This document shows positions 1 to 12,124 of a stretch of 64,000 bases of DNA, one piece after another. The notes under the pieces are model-generated. The model was not told the DNA's origin. It saw only the letters and a program-made list of their open reading frames with translations, and ran no database searches. The stretch spans positions 310,001 through 374,000 of the forward strand of contig JAAVTG010000579.1 in assembly GCA_011947345.1 (NCBI GenBank), read 5' to 3'. Positions within the stretch are counted from its first letter, which is position 1, and each line of letters begins with the position of its first letter. The translations under genes and the position numbers were made by a program. The DNA comes from Phytophthora quininea. Its lineage: Eukaryota > Oomycota > Peronosporomycetes > Peronosporales > Peronosporaceae.

Positions 1-279
1 TGCTGGTGCCGACTGACGAATTGCCAGTCGCAGCGCAGTTGAACGTGGCCGCGCCGTTGGTGCCGCTGCGGTGCGTGGAGATCGGCCATGAGGTGCTCAA
101 GGCGGCGGTGCCGGTGGCACTAAGCGCCCATCAGACGTGGTGGCGACGGCAAACGCTGGTAGTTGAAGCTCATGCTGGACGTACTGGACTCGCCGACGAC
201 GAACGTGGACTAGTCGCTTTCGGCCAAGATGTCGCTATTGTGTAGCCACCTAGGAAGTACGAGATGGGAGGGTGCTGTC

Positions 280-965
280 AGTCTTGAAGAACATCACGAC
301 GTTGGTGGCAGAGTTCGTCTCTCACCACAAGAATTTCGAGACGCTGATGACGATCCTTGAGATGACGGAGCGCGACTGTAAGAAGAATCTGTCCTATCAA
401 ATGTGCTCTTGTATCCACGGCGACGTGGTTGCCAGCAGTTGATTGTCTCCAGTCAAGCCTTCGGATCCGTAGTGCCTGACATGGATTGAAACTTCGCGCA
501 ATCTGGGCAGGCAGTCCTTCCCCAAGTACCCGTTTCCTGGGCTTTAGCCAAAGAGGAGGTCCAGCGTGTCGTTGCATGATCTCAATTTGATCGAGTCGTT
601 GGGGTCTGGTCTGGCGCTTATTGCGAGCAGTCCCGAGGTGCTTTCGAACGAGTACGGCACCATCGATATTGACGGAGACATCGTCGTGGACGAGGACGAA
701 ACGAAGCTGCATCTGCGGCTGATAAATGCTGCGGTCAGTGCCAAGAACAACTGTTGGATCGCCCTGGGCAAGGAGAACGAGGCGGGCACCTTCAACTTCA
801 TCTGCCGAGCTGGAGAACGGGCGCGTGTCACGCATGCCGTCAACCGGTTGTGTTCCCACATCAGACAAATTATAGAAATTGGCAGCGCACTTGCCTTCGA
901 CTCTCCATTAGTGCGACAAAAGCAGCCATTGGCGCCGCCGCTAACACTCTGGCCAGCAGGATAAA
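280..965 (+). pseudogene. Unidentified decayed coding fragments
   Basis: Two pieces in different frames look coding by composition: about 285-440, with a helical segment around TLVAEFVSHHKNFETLM, and about 566-964, with a 132-residue open frame. They are separated by stops and frame changes and I recognise no family. They end where the outer inverted repeat begins at 982. A 196-residue frame on the opposite strand (278-868) is probably a shadow. Positions 1-250 hold nothing I can assign. This is either a decayed gene or an exon-broken gene whose remainder lies left of the window. Confidence 0.3.
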
Positions 966-981
966 CCGGTTCAACTGCTGT

Positions 982-1710
982 GTGAGTCCACAAGAAGTGC
1001 AAGCGCCTGTCCCGGCAACCTAGGCTACGATGCAGGCCGCTCGTCGCTCCTTCCTCCTTCTCGCCTGCGTCTCGTGTGTGGCTTCGCCGACAAGCGCCAC
1101 ACGTCCGTGAACCCTGCGCTGGCCTCCGGCGTCGCCTCGTCCAAGATCTTCTCGCCAGGTTTCACTGTGAAGGGCGATCCCACGACCCAGGACGAGACCA
1201 AGCCCGCCTACTTGGACCTCAAGGCCAGCACTCCCATGAACGCACGGGTTTTGGGCATCATGACTGCCATGGCGTCGAAGTCAGTCGACGAGACTTTGGG
1301 GTTCAGCATCTCGGACGGCACGTCCTCGACCACCGTGGGGATCTCAAAGCCAAGCAGCGGGTCCTTCATAAGCATGGCTTGATTGCTGTTTGCAATGCCA
1401 CACCGCGTCCACGCACTATCTCGTCGATGTCATCTTCATGCGTGCCCACGCCGTACATGCCGCCTGTCGAAGCACCTCGAGAAAATGTCCTGCATCTTCG
1501 TGCCCGCCATCTTGGCCGTGAATTCTGAGATGAAGTGGTATTGCGCCTGGCGCACTGATCATTTCGACACGGACAGCAAACGCACCACACGTCGCGCGTG
1601 AGGATTATGATGGCGTTCGGGCGGTTCCCCTCGAGTTAGTGCGGAATGTGGTCGATTGGGTACTACACGCGCCCGTTCTCCGTGTTGCTCGGCTTGAAGT
1701 AGTCTAGTAA
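982..1710. repeat. Outer inverted repeat, left arm
   Basis: This segment is repeated in reverse complement at 12355-13089. Identity is high (for example only scattered changes around 1640-1690) and stops abruptly at GTGAGTCCAC at 982, while it fades gradually near 1700-1710. It carries the 3' end of a PEPCK pseudogene on the minus strand and a short plus-strand frame at 1030 that begins with a signal-peptide-like stretch (MQAARRSFLLLACVSCVA) but stops after about 26 codons. The two arms bracket about 10.6 kb. Confidence 0.85.
1223..1705 (-). pseudogene. PEP carboxykinase (ATP) pseudogene fragment, left copy
   Basis: This is the inverted copy of the C-terminal part of the PEPCK pseudogene at 12125-12862. 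The same conserved stretches are readable on the minus strand: a segment like the family's QYHFLSGYTAKVAGT near 1510-1550 and a segment like DPxxGLEVPxxxPGVPSExLNPR near 1300-1370. It is broken by frameshifts and stops. Only the 3' half is present: homology stops at about 1710, shortly before an unrelated gene at 1769, so the N-terminal half was lost or never copied. Family assignment rests on remembered PEPCK motifs. Confidence 0.6.
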
Positions 1711-1768
1711 ATCATATCTCGAAAATAGCTGTAGGCGATCCAGTTCGGCTTTTGAGGGGCGCACAGCT

Positions 1769-2773
1769 ATGGACTCCAGTGAGAGCGACTGGGAGAGCAG
1801 CTCTACGTATGGCTCCTTCACGAGTGAAACCTACAACAGCAGCTCCGAATGGACGGATGACACTGCCGTTGGCGACAACGACATATCCAGCGAGATCACC
1901 CGTGCCGTTCGTAGTGACGACAACCAATTCGAGGGCGACGACTGGGATGATGCGAACCACATAACGCTCAAGGATGCCGCGGCGAGATATGCGGAAGTGT
2001 CGGTGAGGTTCTGACTGATAGTTGACATTTTACTCTTCCTAACATGCGGTTTTCTGCAGGAGTTTACTCCAGACCTAGATCGCCGCACTCCATGCGGTCG
2101 CCAAGTCTATGGAAAGCCCATAACAACTTCGGAGGTGCTGCAGCAGTTCCAGTGGCACCAAGGAGTGCTCGACTTCCACACACTACCACCTGTACGCAAA
2201 ACTGTGCGTAACGAGGTGAGTGAAAGCAGACTTCGTTTTTCATATTTATTTTGCTAACTTCTATAAATGTTGATTATTTCTACAGGTTATCGAGCCAACG
2301 TACAAGTCATCAAATCAAGTAGATTCTTTACTCGTGTCACTACCACTTCTTGAGTTATACCAGCAACTCAAAGCCCCCAATGACTCTACGCACTTGTATG
2401 CCTGGCTGAGAGCATCTTTGACAGCATCAAAGGTAGTATGATGAAATAATATTTTCATTATATTGTAACAATCAAAACTTCTTACTAACCTGTTCTTCTG
2501 AAGGTGTCATTGGCAATGATACAGCGACGGCAGCGCTACTATCAGGCGGAAATATCACGTCTAGACGTGTATCTAGACGCGCATATTGAGCGTTACGTGG
2601 CTATGAAGGAGGATGGCACGGCTGACGCCGTCAAATCGGCTCACGTTCAAGAGGGTCAAGCCACCGAGGCTCTCTACAAACTACGCATCCGAGAAGAAGC
2701 CGCCCTTGGCAAACTAGCCTATTGGGCGTACCAAGTCGAGACACTCTTTCCTCGCCTAGGAATTACTTTGTAG
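1769..2773 (+). CDS. Hypothetical protein, four exons, about 268 aa
   Basis: Four exons join in frame: 1769-2002, 2060-2215, 2286-2432 and 2504-2773. Each intron is 57-72 bp with GT-AG ends, and intron 3 has a branch-like CTAAC. All exon lengths are multiples of three. The N-terminus (about residues 1-60) is Ser/Asp/Glu-rich and probably disordered. The C-terminal exon is helical and charged (RRQRYYQAEISRLDVY onward) and may form a coiled coil. I recognise no family. It is the only apparently intact gene in the repeat-rich left third and lies between the PEPCK fragment and the foldback element. The clean splice structure and uninterrupted frame argue for a functional host gene; a captured gene inside a larger mobile unit is the alternative. 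Confidence 0.65.
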
Positions 2774-2837
2774 TTATCGTAGGAGTTATGTACATTTGCG
2801 TTGAAATAGGAAATGCTACGAGCGTGGCTGCCGCCTC

Positions 2838-3761
2838 CGTGTTGCGCGTAGATGTTCCTAGTACTCCTTCAGTCTATACAGCTGTACGCCCCAGGTGAGC
2901 GTGGAAGACGTCAATTAGCGTACAGGCCGTACCGTGGACGTTAGTCACCATAGACGCTGTCGGTGGGGTCGACGTTACTGCCCTCGACGGAGAGCGCGGA
3001 TACAACAGTCGGTGAGCATGTAGGCCGTTTGCGGGAGTGGACCACCGGCGAGAGTTCATACCGTCCGCGAGCAAGGCTGCCGCATCCGTGAGCGTCAAAC
3101 CACTGGTGAAAGAGGATTGCTGGTCAACATTGAGGCTGTCCGTGAGCATACTGGCGTTGAGCGTGGGCGGCGCAGGGCATCGGTGAGCGTGCTGGCTGTT
3201 GCCGAGAGAAGACAACCCGAGGGGTTGAGGCCGTCAGAGAGTTCAGTCAGTCGGAGAGCATGGAGGTCATGTGAGAGCGTTCCGTCCGTCGGAGAGCATG
3301 GAGGTCATCCGATAGCGTTCTGTCCGTCGGAGAGCATGGAGGTCATGTGAGAGCGTTCCGTCCGTCGGAGAGCATGGAGGTCATGTGAGAGCGTTCCGTC
3401 CGTCGGAGAGCATGGAGGCCATCCGATAGCGTTGAGGTCGTCGAGAAGCGTTCAGTCCGTCGGAGGGTGCGGTTTTCGTCCGTGGGCGTGAAGACTATGC
3501 GTGGAGGTGTGGCCAGACGCTGGCAAATTGGAAAATGAGGATCGGCCCCGCGTTTGCTTCCGCCGATACCGGCCGGGATCGATGTCAACGTCTAGCACAG
3601 TGATAGATACCGCGATTGGCCAATTGGAGCCGTGAGAATAAAAACTCTCGACAGTGATTGGTGGAACCACCGGAGCGAACCCGGCGAGAAAAGTTGTGTG
3701 CTCACAAAGCGACACCTTCGGCTGGCGCCAAACTAAAAGATGTCTGTTCCGTCAATCTTCA
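2838..3761. repeat. Foldback element, left arm
   Basis: The arm matches 7559-8604 in reverse complement, ending internally at TGTTGAAGATTGAC (in the right-arm orientation). Its middle (about 3250-3440) is a minisatellite of 38-bp units, roughly five copies, in two variants that differ in the ATGTGAGAGCGTTCC versus ATCCGATAGCGTTC half. Flanking parts contain more diverged related units with GTGAGCGT-like words. Short open frames here (for example 113 and 77 codons) recur in the other arm and are products of the repeat, not genes. Confidence 0.85.
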
Positions 3762-3913
3762 ACATATAGGCACAGAGATCGAACCACATTGCTCAGGAAC
3801 GGGATTATCCCCATTCTAAAACCCCAAAGTTATCAAACCACCGCAGGTCCACAGAGGTACTACTTCACCCCATCGACGGCCAGCATTGCGGTACAGCCAA
3901 GGCAACAACGCTC

Positions 3914-6900
3914 TAGCCACCGTCACCGCCGCCATTTCGACGCAGCAGGACACCCCGAAGTCACAGACACCGTCACAGCCGGCAATTCGACACGGTAGCC
4001 ACCGTCACCGCCGCCATTTCGACGCAGCAGGACACCCCGAAGTCACAGACACCGTCACAGCCGGCAATTCGACACGGTAGCCACCGTCACCGCCGCCATT
4101 TCGACGCAGCAGGACACCCCGAAGTCACAGACACCGTCACAGCCGGCAATTCGACACGGTAGCCACCGTCACCGCCGCCATTTCGACGCAGCAGGACACC
4201 CCGAAGTCACAGACACCGTCACAGCCGGCAATTCGACACGGTAGCCACCGTCACCGCCGCCATTTCGACGCAGCAGGACACCCCGAAGTCACAGACACCG
4301 TCACAGCCGGCAATTCGACACGGTAGCCACCGCCACCGCCGCCATTTCGACGCAGCAGGACACCCCGAAGTCACAGACACCGTCACAGCCGGCAATTCGA
4401 CACGGTAGCCACCGCCACCGCCGCCATTTCGACGCAGCAGGACACCCCGAAGTCACAGACACCGTCACAGCCGGCAATTCGACACGGTAGCCACCGTCAC
4501 CGCCGCCATTTCGACGCAGCAGGACACCCCGAAGTCACAGACACCGTCACAGCCGGCAATTCGACACGGTAGCCACCGTCACCGCCGCCATTTCGACGCA
4601 GCAGGACACCCCGAAGTCACAGACACCGTCACAGCCGGCAATTCGACACGGTAGCCACCGTCACCGCCGCCATTTCGACGCAGCAGGACACCCCGAAGTC
4701 ACAGACACCGTCACAGCCGGCAATTCGACACGGTAGCCACCGTCACCGCCGCCATTTCGACGCAGCAGGACACCCCGAAGTCACAGACACCGTCACAGCC
4801 GGCAATTCGACACGGTAGCCACCGTCACCGCCGCCATTTCGGCGCAGCAGGACACCCCGAAGTCACAGACACCGTCACAGCCGGCAATTCGACACGGTAG
4901 CCACCGTCACCGCCGCCATTTCGACGCAGCAGGACACCCCGAAGTCACAGACACCGTCACAGCCGGCAATTCGACACGGTAGCCACCGCCACCGCCGCCA
5001 TTTCGACGCAGCAGGACACCCCGAAGTCACAGACACCGTCACAGCCGGCAATTCGACACGGTAGCCACCGTCACCGCCGCCATTTCGACGCAGCAGGACA
5101 CCCCGAAGTCACAGACACCGTCACAGCCGGCAATTCGACACGGTAGCCACCGTCACCGCCGCCATTTCGACGCAGCAGGACACCCCGAAGTCACAGACAC
5201 CGTCACAGCCGGCAATTCGACACGGTAGCCACCGCCACCGCCGCCATTTCGACGCAGCAGGACACCCCGAAGTCACAGACACCGTCACAGCCGGCAATTC
5301 GACACGGTAGCCACCGTCACCGCCGCCATTTCGACGCAGCAGGACACCCCGAAGTCACAGACACCGTCACAGCCGGCAATTCGACACGGTAGCCACCGTC
5401 ACCGCCGCCATTTCGACGCAGCAGGACACCCCGAAGTCACAGACACCGTCACAGCCGGCAATTCGACACGGTAGCCACCGTCACCGCCGCCATTTCGACG
5501 CAGCAGGACACCCCGAAGTCACAGACACCGTCACAGCCGGCAATTCGACACGGTAGCCACCGTCACCGCCGCCATTTCGGCGCAGCAGGACACCCCGAAG
5601 TCACAGACACCGTCACAGCCGGCAATTCGACACGGTAGCCACCGTCACCGCCGCCATTTCGACGCAGCAGGACACCCCGAAGTCACAGACACCGTCACAG
5701 CCGGCAATTCGACACGGTAGCCACCGCCACCGCCGCCATTTCGACGCAGCAGGACACCCCGAAGTCACAGACACCGTCACAGCCGGCAATTCGACACGGT
5801 AGCCACCGTCACCGCCGCCATTTCGACGCAGCAGGACACCCCGAAGTCACAGACACCGTCACAGCCGGCAATTCGACACGGTAGCCACCGTCACCGCCGC
5901 CATTTCGACGCAGCAGGACACCCCGAAGTCACAGACACCGTCACAGCCGGCAATTCGACACGGTAGCCACCGTCACCGCCGCCATTTCGACGCAGCAGGA
6001 CACCCCGAAGTCACAGACACCGTCACAGCCGGCAATTCGACACGGTAGCCACCGTCACCGCCGCCATTTCGACGCAGCAGGACACCCCGAAGTCACAGAC
6101 ACCGTCACAGCCGGCAATTCGACACGGTAGCCACCGTCACCGCCGCCATTTCGACGCAGCAGGACACCCCGAAGTCACAGACACCGTCACAGCCGGCAAT
6201 TCGACACGGTAGCCACCGCCACCGCCGCCATTTCGACGCAGCAGGACACCCCGAAGTCACAGACACCGTCACAGCCGGCAATTCGACACGGTAGCCACCG
6301 TCACCGCCGCCATTTCGACGCAGCAGGACACCCCGAAGTCACAGACACCGTCACAGCCGGCAATTCGACACGGTAGCCACCGTCACCGCCGCCATTTCGA
6401 CGCAGCAGGACACCCCGAAGTCACAGACACCGTCACAGCCGGCAATTCGACACGGTAGCCACCGTCACCGCCGCCATTTCGACGCAGCAGGACACCCCGA
6501 AGTCACAGACACCGTCACAGCCGGCAATTCGACACGGTAGCCACCGTCACCGCCGCCATTTCGACGCAGCAGGACACCCCGAAGTCACAGACACCGTCAC
6601 AGCCGGCAATTCGACACGGTAGCCACCGTCACCGCCGCCATTTCGACGCAGCAGGACACCCCGAAGTCACAGACACCGTCACAGCCGGCAATTCGACACG
6701 GTAGCCACCGTCACCGCCGCCATTTCGACGCAGCAGGACACCCCGAAGTCACAGACACCGTCACAGCCGGCAATTCGACACGGTAGCCACCGTCACCGCC
6801 GCCATTTCGACGCAGCAGGACACCCCGAAGTCACAGACACCGTCACAGCCGGCAATTCGACACGGTAGCCACCGTCACCGCCGCCATTTCGACGCAGCAG

Positions 6901-7370
6901 GACACCCCGAAGTCACAGACACCGTCACAGCCGGCAATTCGACACGGTAGCCACCGTCACCGCCGCCATTTCGACGCAGCAGGACACCCCGAAGTCACAG
7001 ACACCGTCACAGCCGGCAATTCGACACGGTAGCCACCGTCACCGCCGCCATTTCGACGCAGCAGGACACCCCGAAGTCACAGACACCGTCACAGCCGGCA
7101 ATTCGACACGGTAGCCACCGTCACCGCCGCCATTTCGACGCAGCAGGACACCCCGAAGTCACAGACACCGTCACAGCCGGCAATTCGACACGGTAGCCAC
7201 CGTCACCGCCGCCATTTCGACGCAGCAGGACACCCCGAAGTCACAGACACCGTCACAGCCGGCAATTCGACACGGTAGCCACCGTCACCGCCGCCATTTC
7301 GACGCAGCAGGACACCCCGAAGTCACAGACACCGTCACAGCCGGCAATTCGACACGGTAGCCACCGTCAC
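3914..7370. repeat. Tandem array of an 82-bp unit, about 42 copies
   Basis: The word TAGCCACCGTCAC recurs every 82 bp from 3914 to 7358; the span is exactly 42 x 82 = 3444 bp plus a 13-bp partial copy. Units are almost identical. The few variants include CCACCGCCACC for CCACCGTCACC (for example near 4327, 4981, 5227, 5719 and 6211) and TTCGGCGC for TTCGACGC (4841 and 5579). The unit length is not a multiple of three and each unit carries a TAG, so the array does not encode a long protein. Near identity implies recent expansion or homogenisation. Confidence 0.97.
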
Positions 7371-7558
7371 TGGAAACGATATGATACAGGGAATCGTCTT
7401 GGCGTCACTTGGAGTGCTTATGTCGAGTAGTATGGAGCCTACGTAATGGGATCATTCTGCGCTACCAAGGACCCGCGTGTTGGCTTAACTTGGAAATGAT
7501 TCGGTTTTGAACGCAGCGAAAACAGGGTACTAAAAGTGGTTTAGTTCCTCTATTTGTT

Positions 7559-8604
7559 TGTTGAAGATTGACGGAACAGACATCTTTTAGTTTGGCGCCA
7601 GCCGAAGGTGTCGCTTTGTGAGCACACAACTTTTCTCGCCGGGTTCGCTCCGGTGGTTCCACCAATCACTGTCGAGAGTTTTTATTCTCACGGCTCCAAT
7701 TGGCCAATCGCGGTATCTATCACTGTGCTAGACGTTGACATCGATCCCGGCCGGTATCGGCGGAAGCAAACGCGGGGCCGATCCTCATTTTCCAATTTGC
7801 CAGCGTCTGGCCACACCTCCACGCATAGTCTTCACGCCCACGGACGAAAACCGCACCCTCCGACGGACTGAACGCTTCTCGACGACCTCAACGCTATCGG
7901 ATGGCCTCCATGCTCTCCGACGGACGGAACGCTCTCACATGACCTCCATGCTCTCCGACGGACGGAACGCTCTCACATGACCTCCATGCTCTCCGACGGA
8001 CAGAACGCTATCGGATGGCCTCCATGCTCTCCGACGGACGGAACGCTCTCACATGACCTCCATGCTCTCCGACGGACGGAACGCTCTCACATGACCTCCA
8101 TGCTCTCCGACGGACAGAACGCTATCGGATGACCTCCATGCTCTCCGACGGACGGAACGCTCTCACATGACCTCCATGCTCTCCGACTGACTGAACTCTC
8201 TGACGGCCTCAACCCCTCGGGTTGTCTTCTCTCGGCAACAGCCAGCACGCTCACCGATGCCCTGCGCCGCCCACGCTCAACGCCAGTATGCTCACGGACA
8301 GCCTCAATGTTGACCAGCAATCCTCTTTCACCAGTGGTTTGACGCTCACGGATGCGGCAGCCTTGCTCGCGGACGGTATGAACTCTCGCCGGTGGTCCAC
8401 TCCCGCAAACGGCCTACATGCTCACCGACTGTTGTATCCGCGCTCTCCGTCGAGGGCAGTAACGTCGACCCCACCGACAGCGTCTATGGTGACTAACGTC
8501 CACGGTACGGCCTGTACGCTAATTGACGTCTTCCACGCTCACCTGGGGCGTACAGCTGTATAGACCGAAGGAGTACTAGGAAAATCTGCGCGCAACGACG
8601 GATG
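7559..8604. repeat. Foldback element, right arm
   Basis: This is the reverse complement of the left arm and about 120 bp longer, because the 38-bp minisatellite (about 7900-8190) has roughly eight units here against five on the left. The outer end reads GGAGTACTAGG at 8570-8580. Between the array and this arm, 7371-7558 is unique sequence with no recognisable feature; the corresponding left spacer is 3762-3913. Confidence 0.85.
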
Positions 8605-8737
8605 ATGCGCTAGTTGTGGTCAGGAGCGGGTTTGATCGTAGGTAGATTGATTTACATTTGTGAAGGGTTTGTGAGATCAAATATAATATAGTCCCCGGTG
8701 GGGCGGCGCTTCACGGATACGAGAGTGTGGAGCGATA

Positions 8738-11700
8738 ATGACTGCCACGTACAATGATGCTTGGCGCGCTCTACGTCGGATAGGCTGGATTTCCAAACCC
8801 CATCTAGGGGCAGCTTAGACTCTCGCCATATCTACATTCGCCCTGGAGGAGATCTGCATGGTCAGGAAGGAGTTGACTATGTTTTTGGTGGGGACGCTGT
8901 TGTTGACTACTATAACAGATTGACTACCTCCGCTTCCGACCTCTATACAACTGGCGCTGAAAACACTGATCAAGTAGTCGCATCTGGCCGAAATGAAGCT
9001 GCAGCACAAATAGCAGAATCTGAACGACGTGGACAACTTGATGCAATGAGAGACAAAAGTGGTTCTCACAAAGTTTTATCAACGACGATGTGCGCCGTGT
9101 GTAACTCAGAATGTTCACAAGAACGAGGATGCAGTTTCTGCGGCGCTTTCCTACACCACTTTTGCTCTCACGACGTTTGCCGATCATTGGAGATTCGAGG
9201 GACTGACGGACGTCAACTTGAGGATTTCGGCAATTGTTGCTACTGCAGTAGAACATGCTACAACAAGGCTACTGGTGTGAACGCAGTGCAGATTGATATT
9301 CAGACTGAACATACTGCGAAGAATCTGCCACACGATCGAGCCCCCACAAACCGGAAGCGATCTACAAATGCCGACGCAAAATCAGCCGGTGGAAAACAAA
9401 AGAAAAAACGCAAAACTTCGGCCAAACGATCGACTCAAGACCAAAATACTGCTTCGAAGGAAATACTGATCAAGTGCAAACCGCTTTTACTTCAAAACAA
9501 AAGGCTGCTCGAATAAAAACAGTTACCGCAAAAGCAAAACCCGGTCCTACAAAGAAAAAGGCTCCAGGTAAGGCAGCTCTTGTAAAAAAAAGCCAAAACT
9601 GCTGATGCTTTCAAGGCTGAGTTGCTTCGGCGAGTACAAGCTTCTGGAGAAAAGCTGATCAACACAAGGGTTGCCTTTTCAGCGTCAAAGGAGAGCTGGA
9701 TGCCTCATGCTGATTACAAAGAGGCAGGAGACGCCTTTCTTGTTGGTGTCATTACGCGATGTGATGTTGTGAACGAAAAATCCTCCGACAAAATTAGCGT
9801 ACCATCGACAATGTTTGAAGTTCGATGGACTAACACAGCTTTTCAAAGAAGGCGCACAGTCACCACATCTCAGAGGATACCGTGTCGCGAGGTATCAAAC
9901 AATTTTGTGCCTTGCAAAAAATAAAGTCGACTTTGGCGAGTCGTGGAGTACACTTTGCCACGCAGTGCCAGCACTCACAAACCTCCCTGCACTGACGGAC
10001 GAATTCGAAGAGCTAGACGACGCAAGTTACCGAGAATTTTCAGCTCGAAAAGAGCTACAGATATCCTTGTCCCCTGCAGAGGTTGAAGCCATTGAGCGAT
10101 GACATTTTCACCCACCGACATGCTACCACAACCTCCAGGGCTGTATACCCAAGCCGATGGTAGTACAACGACGAAGTTGCGAGACACGAGCAAAAAGTGT
10201 TTCGGTCATTCGGCTACATCAAGTTTTTTTGCTTTTCTGCCATTATCATTTTGAAACAGGTAGTTGCATTCACCAACGAATACGCAGCAGCCAGTGATGA
10301 ACCGTCTTCAGAGCCTATTCAACTCAGCGAGATGATGAACTTTTGGGTATTATGTGGTACATGGCTCTTTTCAAAAAGGAGAAATGCGGAATTATTGGTG
10401 TGACAGCGGAGAGTCCGATATATTTCCCGAGGTGCGCTCTGCTAACTTAGGTGTCATCATGTCCTGGAAGCGATTTCTTTATTTGCGCAAAAATTTGGCT
10501 TTTAGATCTGCTGTGACGACTGAAGACGTAAAACGTGATCCCGCTGCGAGAATCAGACCATTGATGAACATGTTGAAGCGCAGATGTATGAGCCACGTAC
10601 TTGTGGGGCGCAATATCGCTGTCGATGAGGCGAGTATTGCATGCCGTTCTCAGTACGCGAGGCACATAATTGTTTATAATCCACGAAAACCTACCGGCAA
10701 GTATCACTTTAAATTGTACACTTGCTGTTGCTCCACTACCTGGCTGGTTCTCAACTTCAAACTACATTGTTCGAGTAAGCTGCGTGATCGTTTAGATGGA
10801 GTTGTGCCGACAACAAATATTCTACGGGTAGCGGAATTGACAAAAGATTCGACCGATGTTCGATCTCACGTAATTGAAGTGACCAGCGTGTTTGAAGGCA
10901 CACGACGCATAGTAAATACCGATAATTACTATTCGTCATGCCTCTTGTTGGAAAGTTTGCGATCCATTGGTCTGTATGGCCGTGGTACAATCAGAAAAGG
11001 AAGTCAGCACTTTCCGAAGTTCACGATGCTAAAAGCAAAAGACGACCCGGAGAGAGGTGCTACGAGGCAGGGTGTGTGCAAGGAGAAGGGCATTATTGCG
11101 GCAAGCTGGGCGGATGGCTTCATCGTCAATATCATCTCGAACGCCGATGCTTCAAGTACTTCTACCGTGTTTCGAAGAATCAAGCAGAAACGAGAACCCT
11201 TTCAAGCCCCAACATGCATAAAGGAATATAACGCAGCCATGCAAGGCGTCGATCGACACGATCAACTTCGTGGTAGATTTTCTATTGCTGATGGTCACTC
11301 CTTTAAAAATGGCACAAGAAAGTTGCGATGGCGATGATCGATATCGCAAGATGTAATGCTTACATTTGCCACGAACTGGCACGGGAAGCAATGCAAATGA
11401 CGATGGATCCGACAATGTGGCACGTTGCAATGAGAGAGATAAACACCGTGGCTTTGTGAGTGCATTGGTCAAAGAATTGTTTGACGGATCGTGGGCCAAA
11501 TGGCTAGCGACTGACGACAGCCTCGTGTTTAACGACGTTGGTGACGCCGAATTGACACCAGAGCACGACGCCAATGCACCAACCGAAGCTTTAGACTCCT
11601 CTTTTGTTGGCGCTATCGCATCAACGTGCGTAGCGAAAGAAGCTTGGATAGCTCTGAAGGGAAAGAACCGCTCTACACGCGAGTGCACAGTGTGCAAATT

Positions 11701-12010
11701 TGAATGTCGAGATGCCACGCAGAGGACAGACTACTGTGAAACTCACAAGGTTTCATTGTGCAAACGAACGTATCCTGCCGACTCAAGCAAGTCCCACTTG
11801 TGCCAACATTCTGATTGGACCTGTTGGAAAAAATTCCACGAGTTCTACCTACCGAAAAATGTATACAGCCACAACGGCAATCTCAAACGAAGCTCTCCAG
11901 TGTATAAAGCCCAAGCGATCTATCTCAAACAGCGACAAGAGCAAAGGAAGAAGAAGAAAAAGAAGAGCGATGGAATGCTTACAGATACTGGTACCACGGA
12001 AGTTGCCTAG
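8738..12010 (+). mobile_element. Decayed piggyBac-family transposase
   Basis: The reading starts at ATG 8738 with an N-terminal module (AWRALRRIGW, then a shift into HIYIRPGG) like oomycete piggyBac proteins, followed by a Cys-rich knot (about 9085-9260) and a Lys-rich linker. The catalytic DDE_Tnp_1_7 domain lies at about 10354-11390. All three expected Asp are visible, in NIAVDEAS, VNTDNYYSS and QGVDRHDQL. A second Cys-rich domain of the type found at piggyBac C-termini spans about 11660-11840. At least five frame changes or stops interrupt it, so it is nonfunctional as read. Terminal repeats and a TTAA duplication were not identified with confidence. It sits between the foldback element and the right PEPCK fragment. 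Confidence 0.85.
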
Positions 12011-12124
12011 AAACAACACAAAACCCGATCTGCCTTGCAGAATTGTTGGTGCACGGTCGCAGTCGCCTTGGTTTCTCTGCTTGACCTCATCTCCAGTCTG
12101 CGGTAGGTCTCTCACTCGCGATTC

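Larger units (their letters stand above)
2838..8604. mobile_element. Foldback-like element with long inverted arms and a central satellite
   Basis: Two long arms in inverted orientation (2838-3761 and 7559-8604) flank short unique spacers and a 42-copy 82-bp array. The arm ends carry CCTAGTACTCC (2857 and, inverted, ending 8580) and similarity continues about 25 bp further out. The arms are partly built of tandem repeats. No transposase is encoded. Long, internally repetitive inverted arms around a variable core are the structure of foldback elements, which are presumed to be moved by enzymes encoded elsewhere. I could not find a convincing target-site duplication, so mobility is inferred from structure only. 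Confidence 0.6.

Noticed and set aside
3654..4080. Open frames running from the foldback arm into the tandem array
   Set aside because: Each unit carries TAG and its length is not a multiple of three; the frames end within two units and have no conserved motif.
3914..7370. CRISPR-like array because of regular direct repeats
   Set aside because: The 82-bp units are directly adjacent with no unique spacers, and the genome is eukaryotic; it is a satellite-type tandem array.
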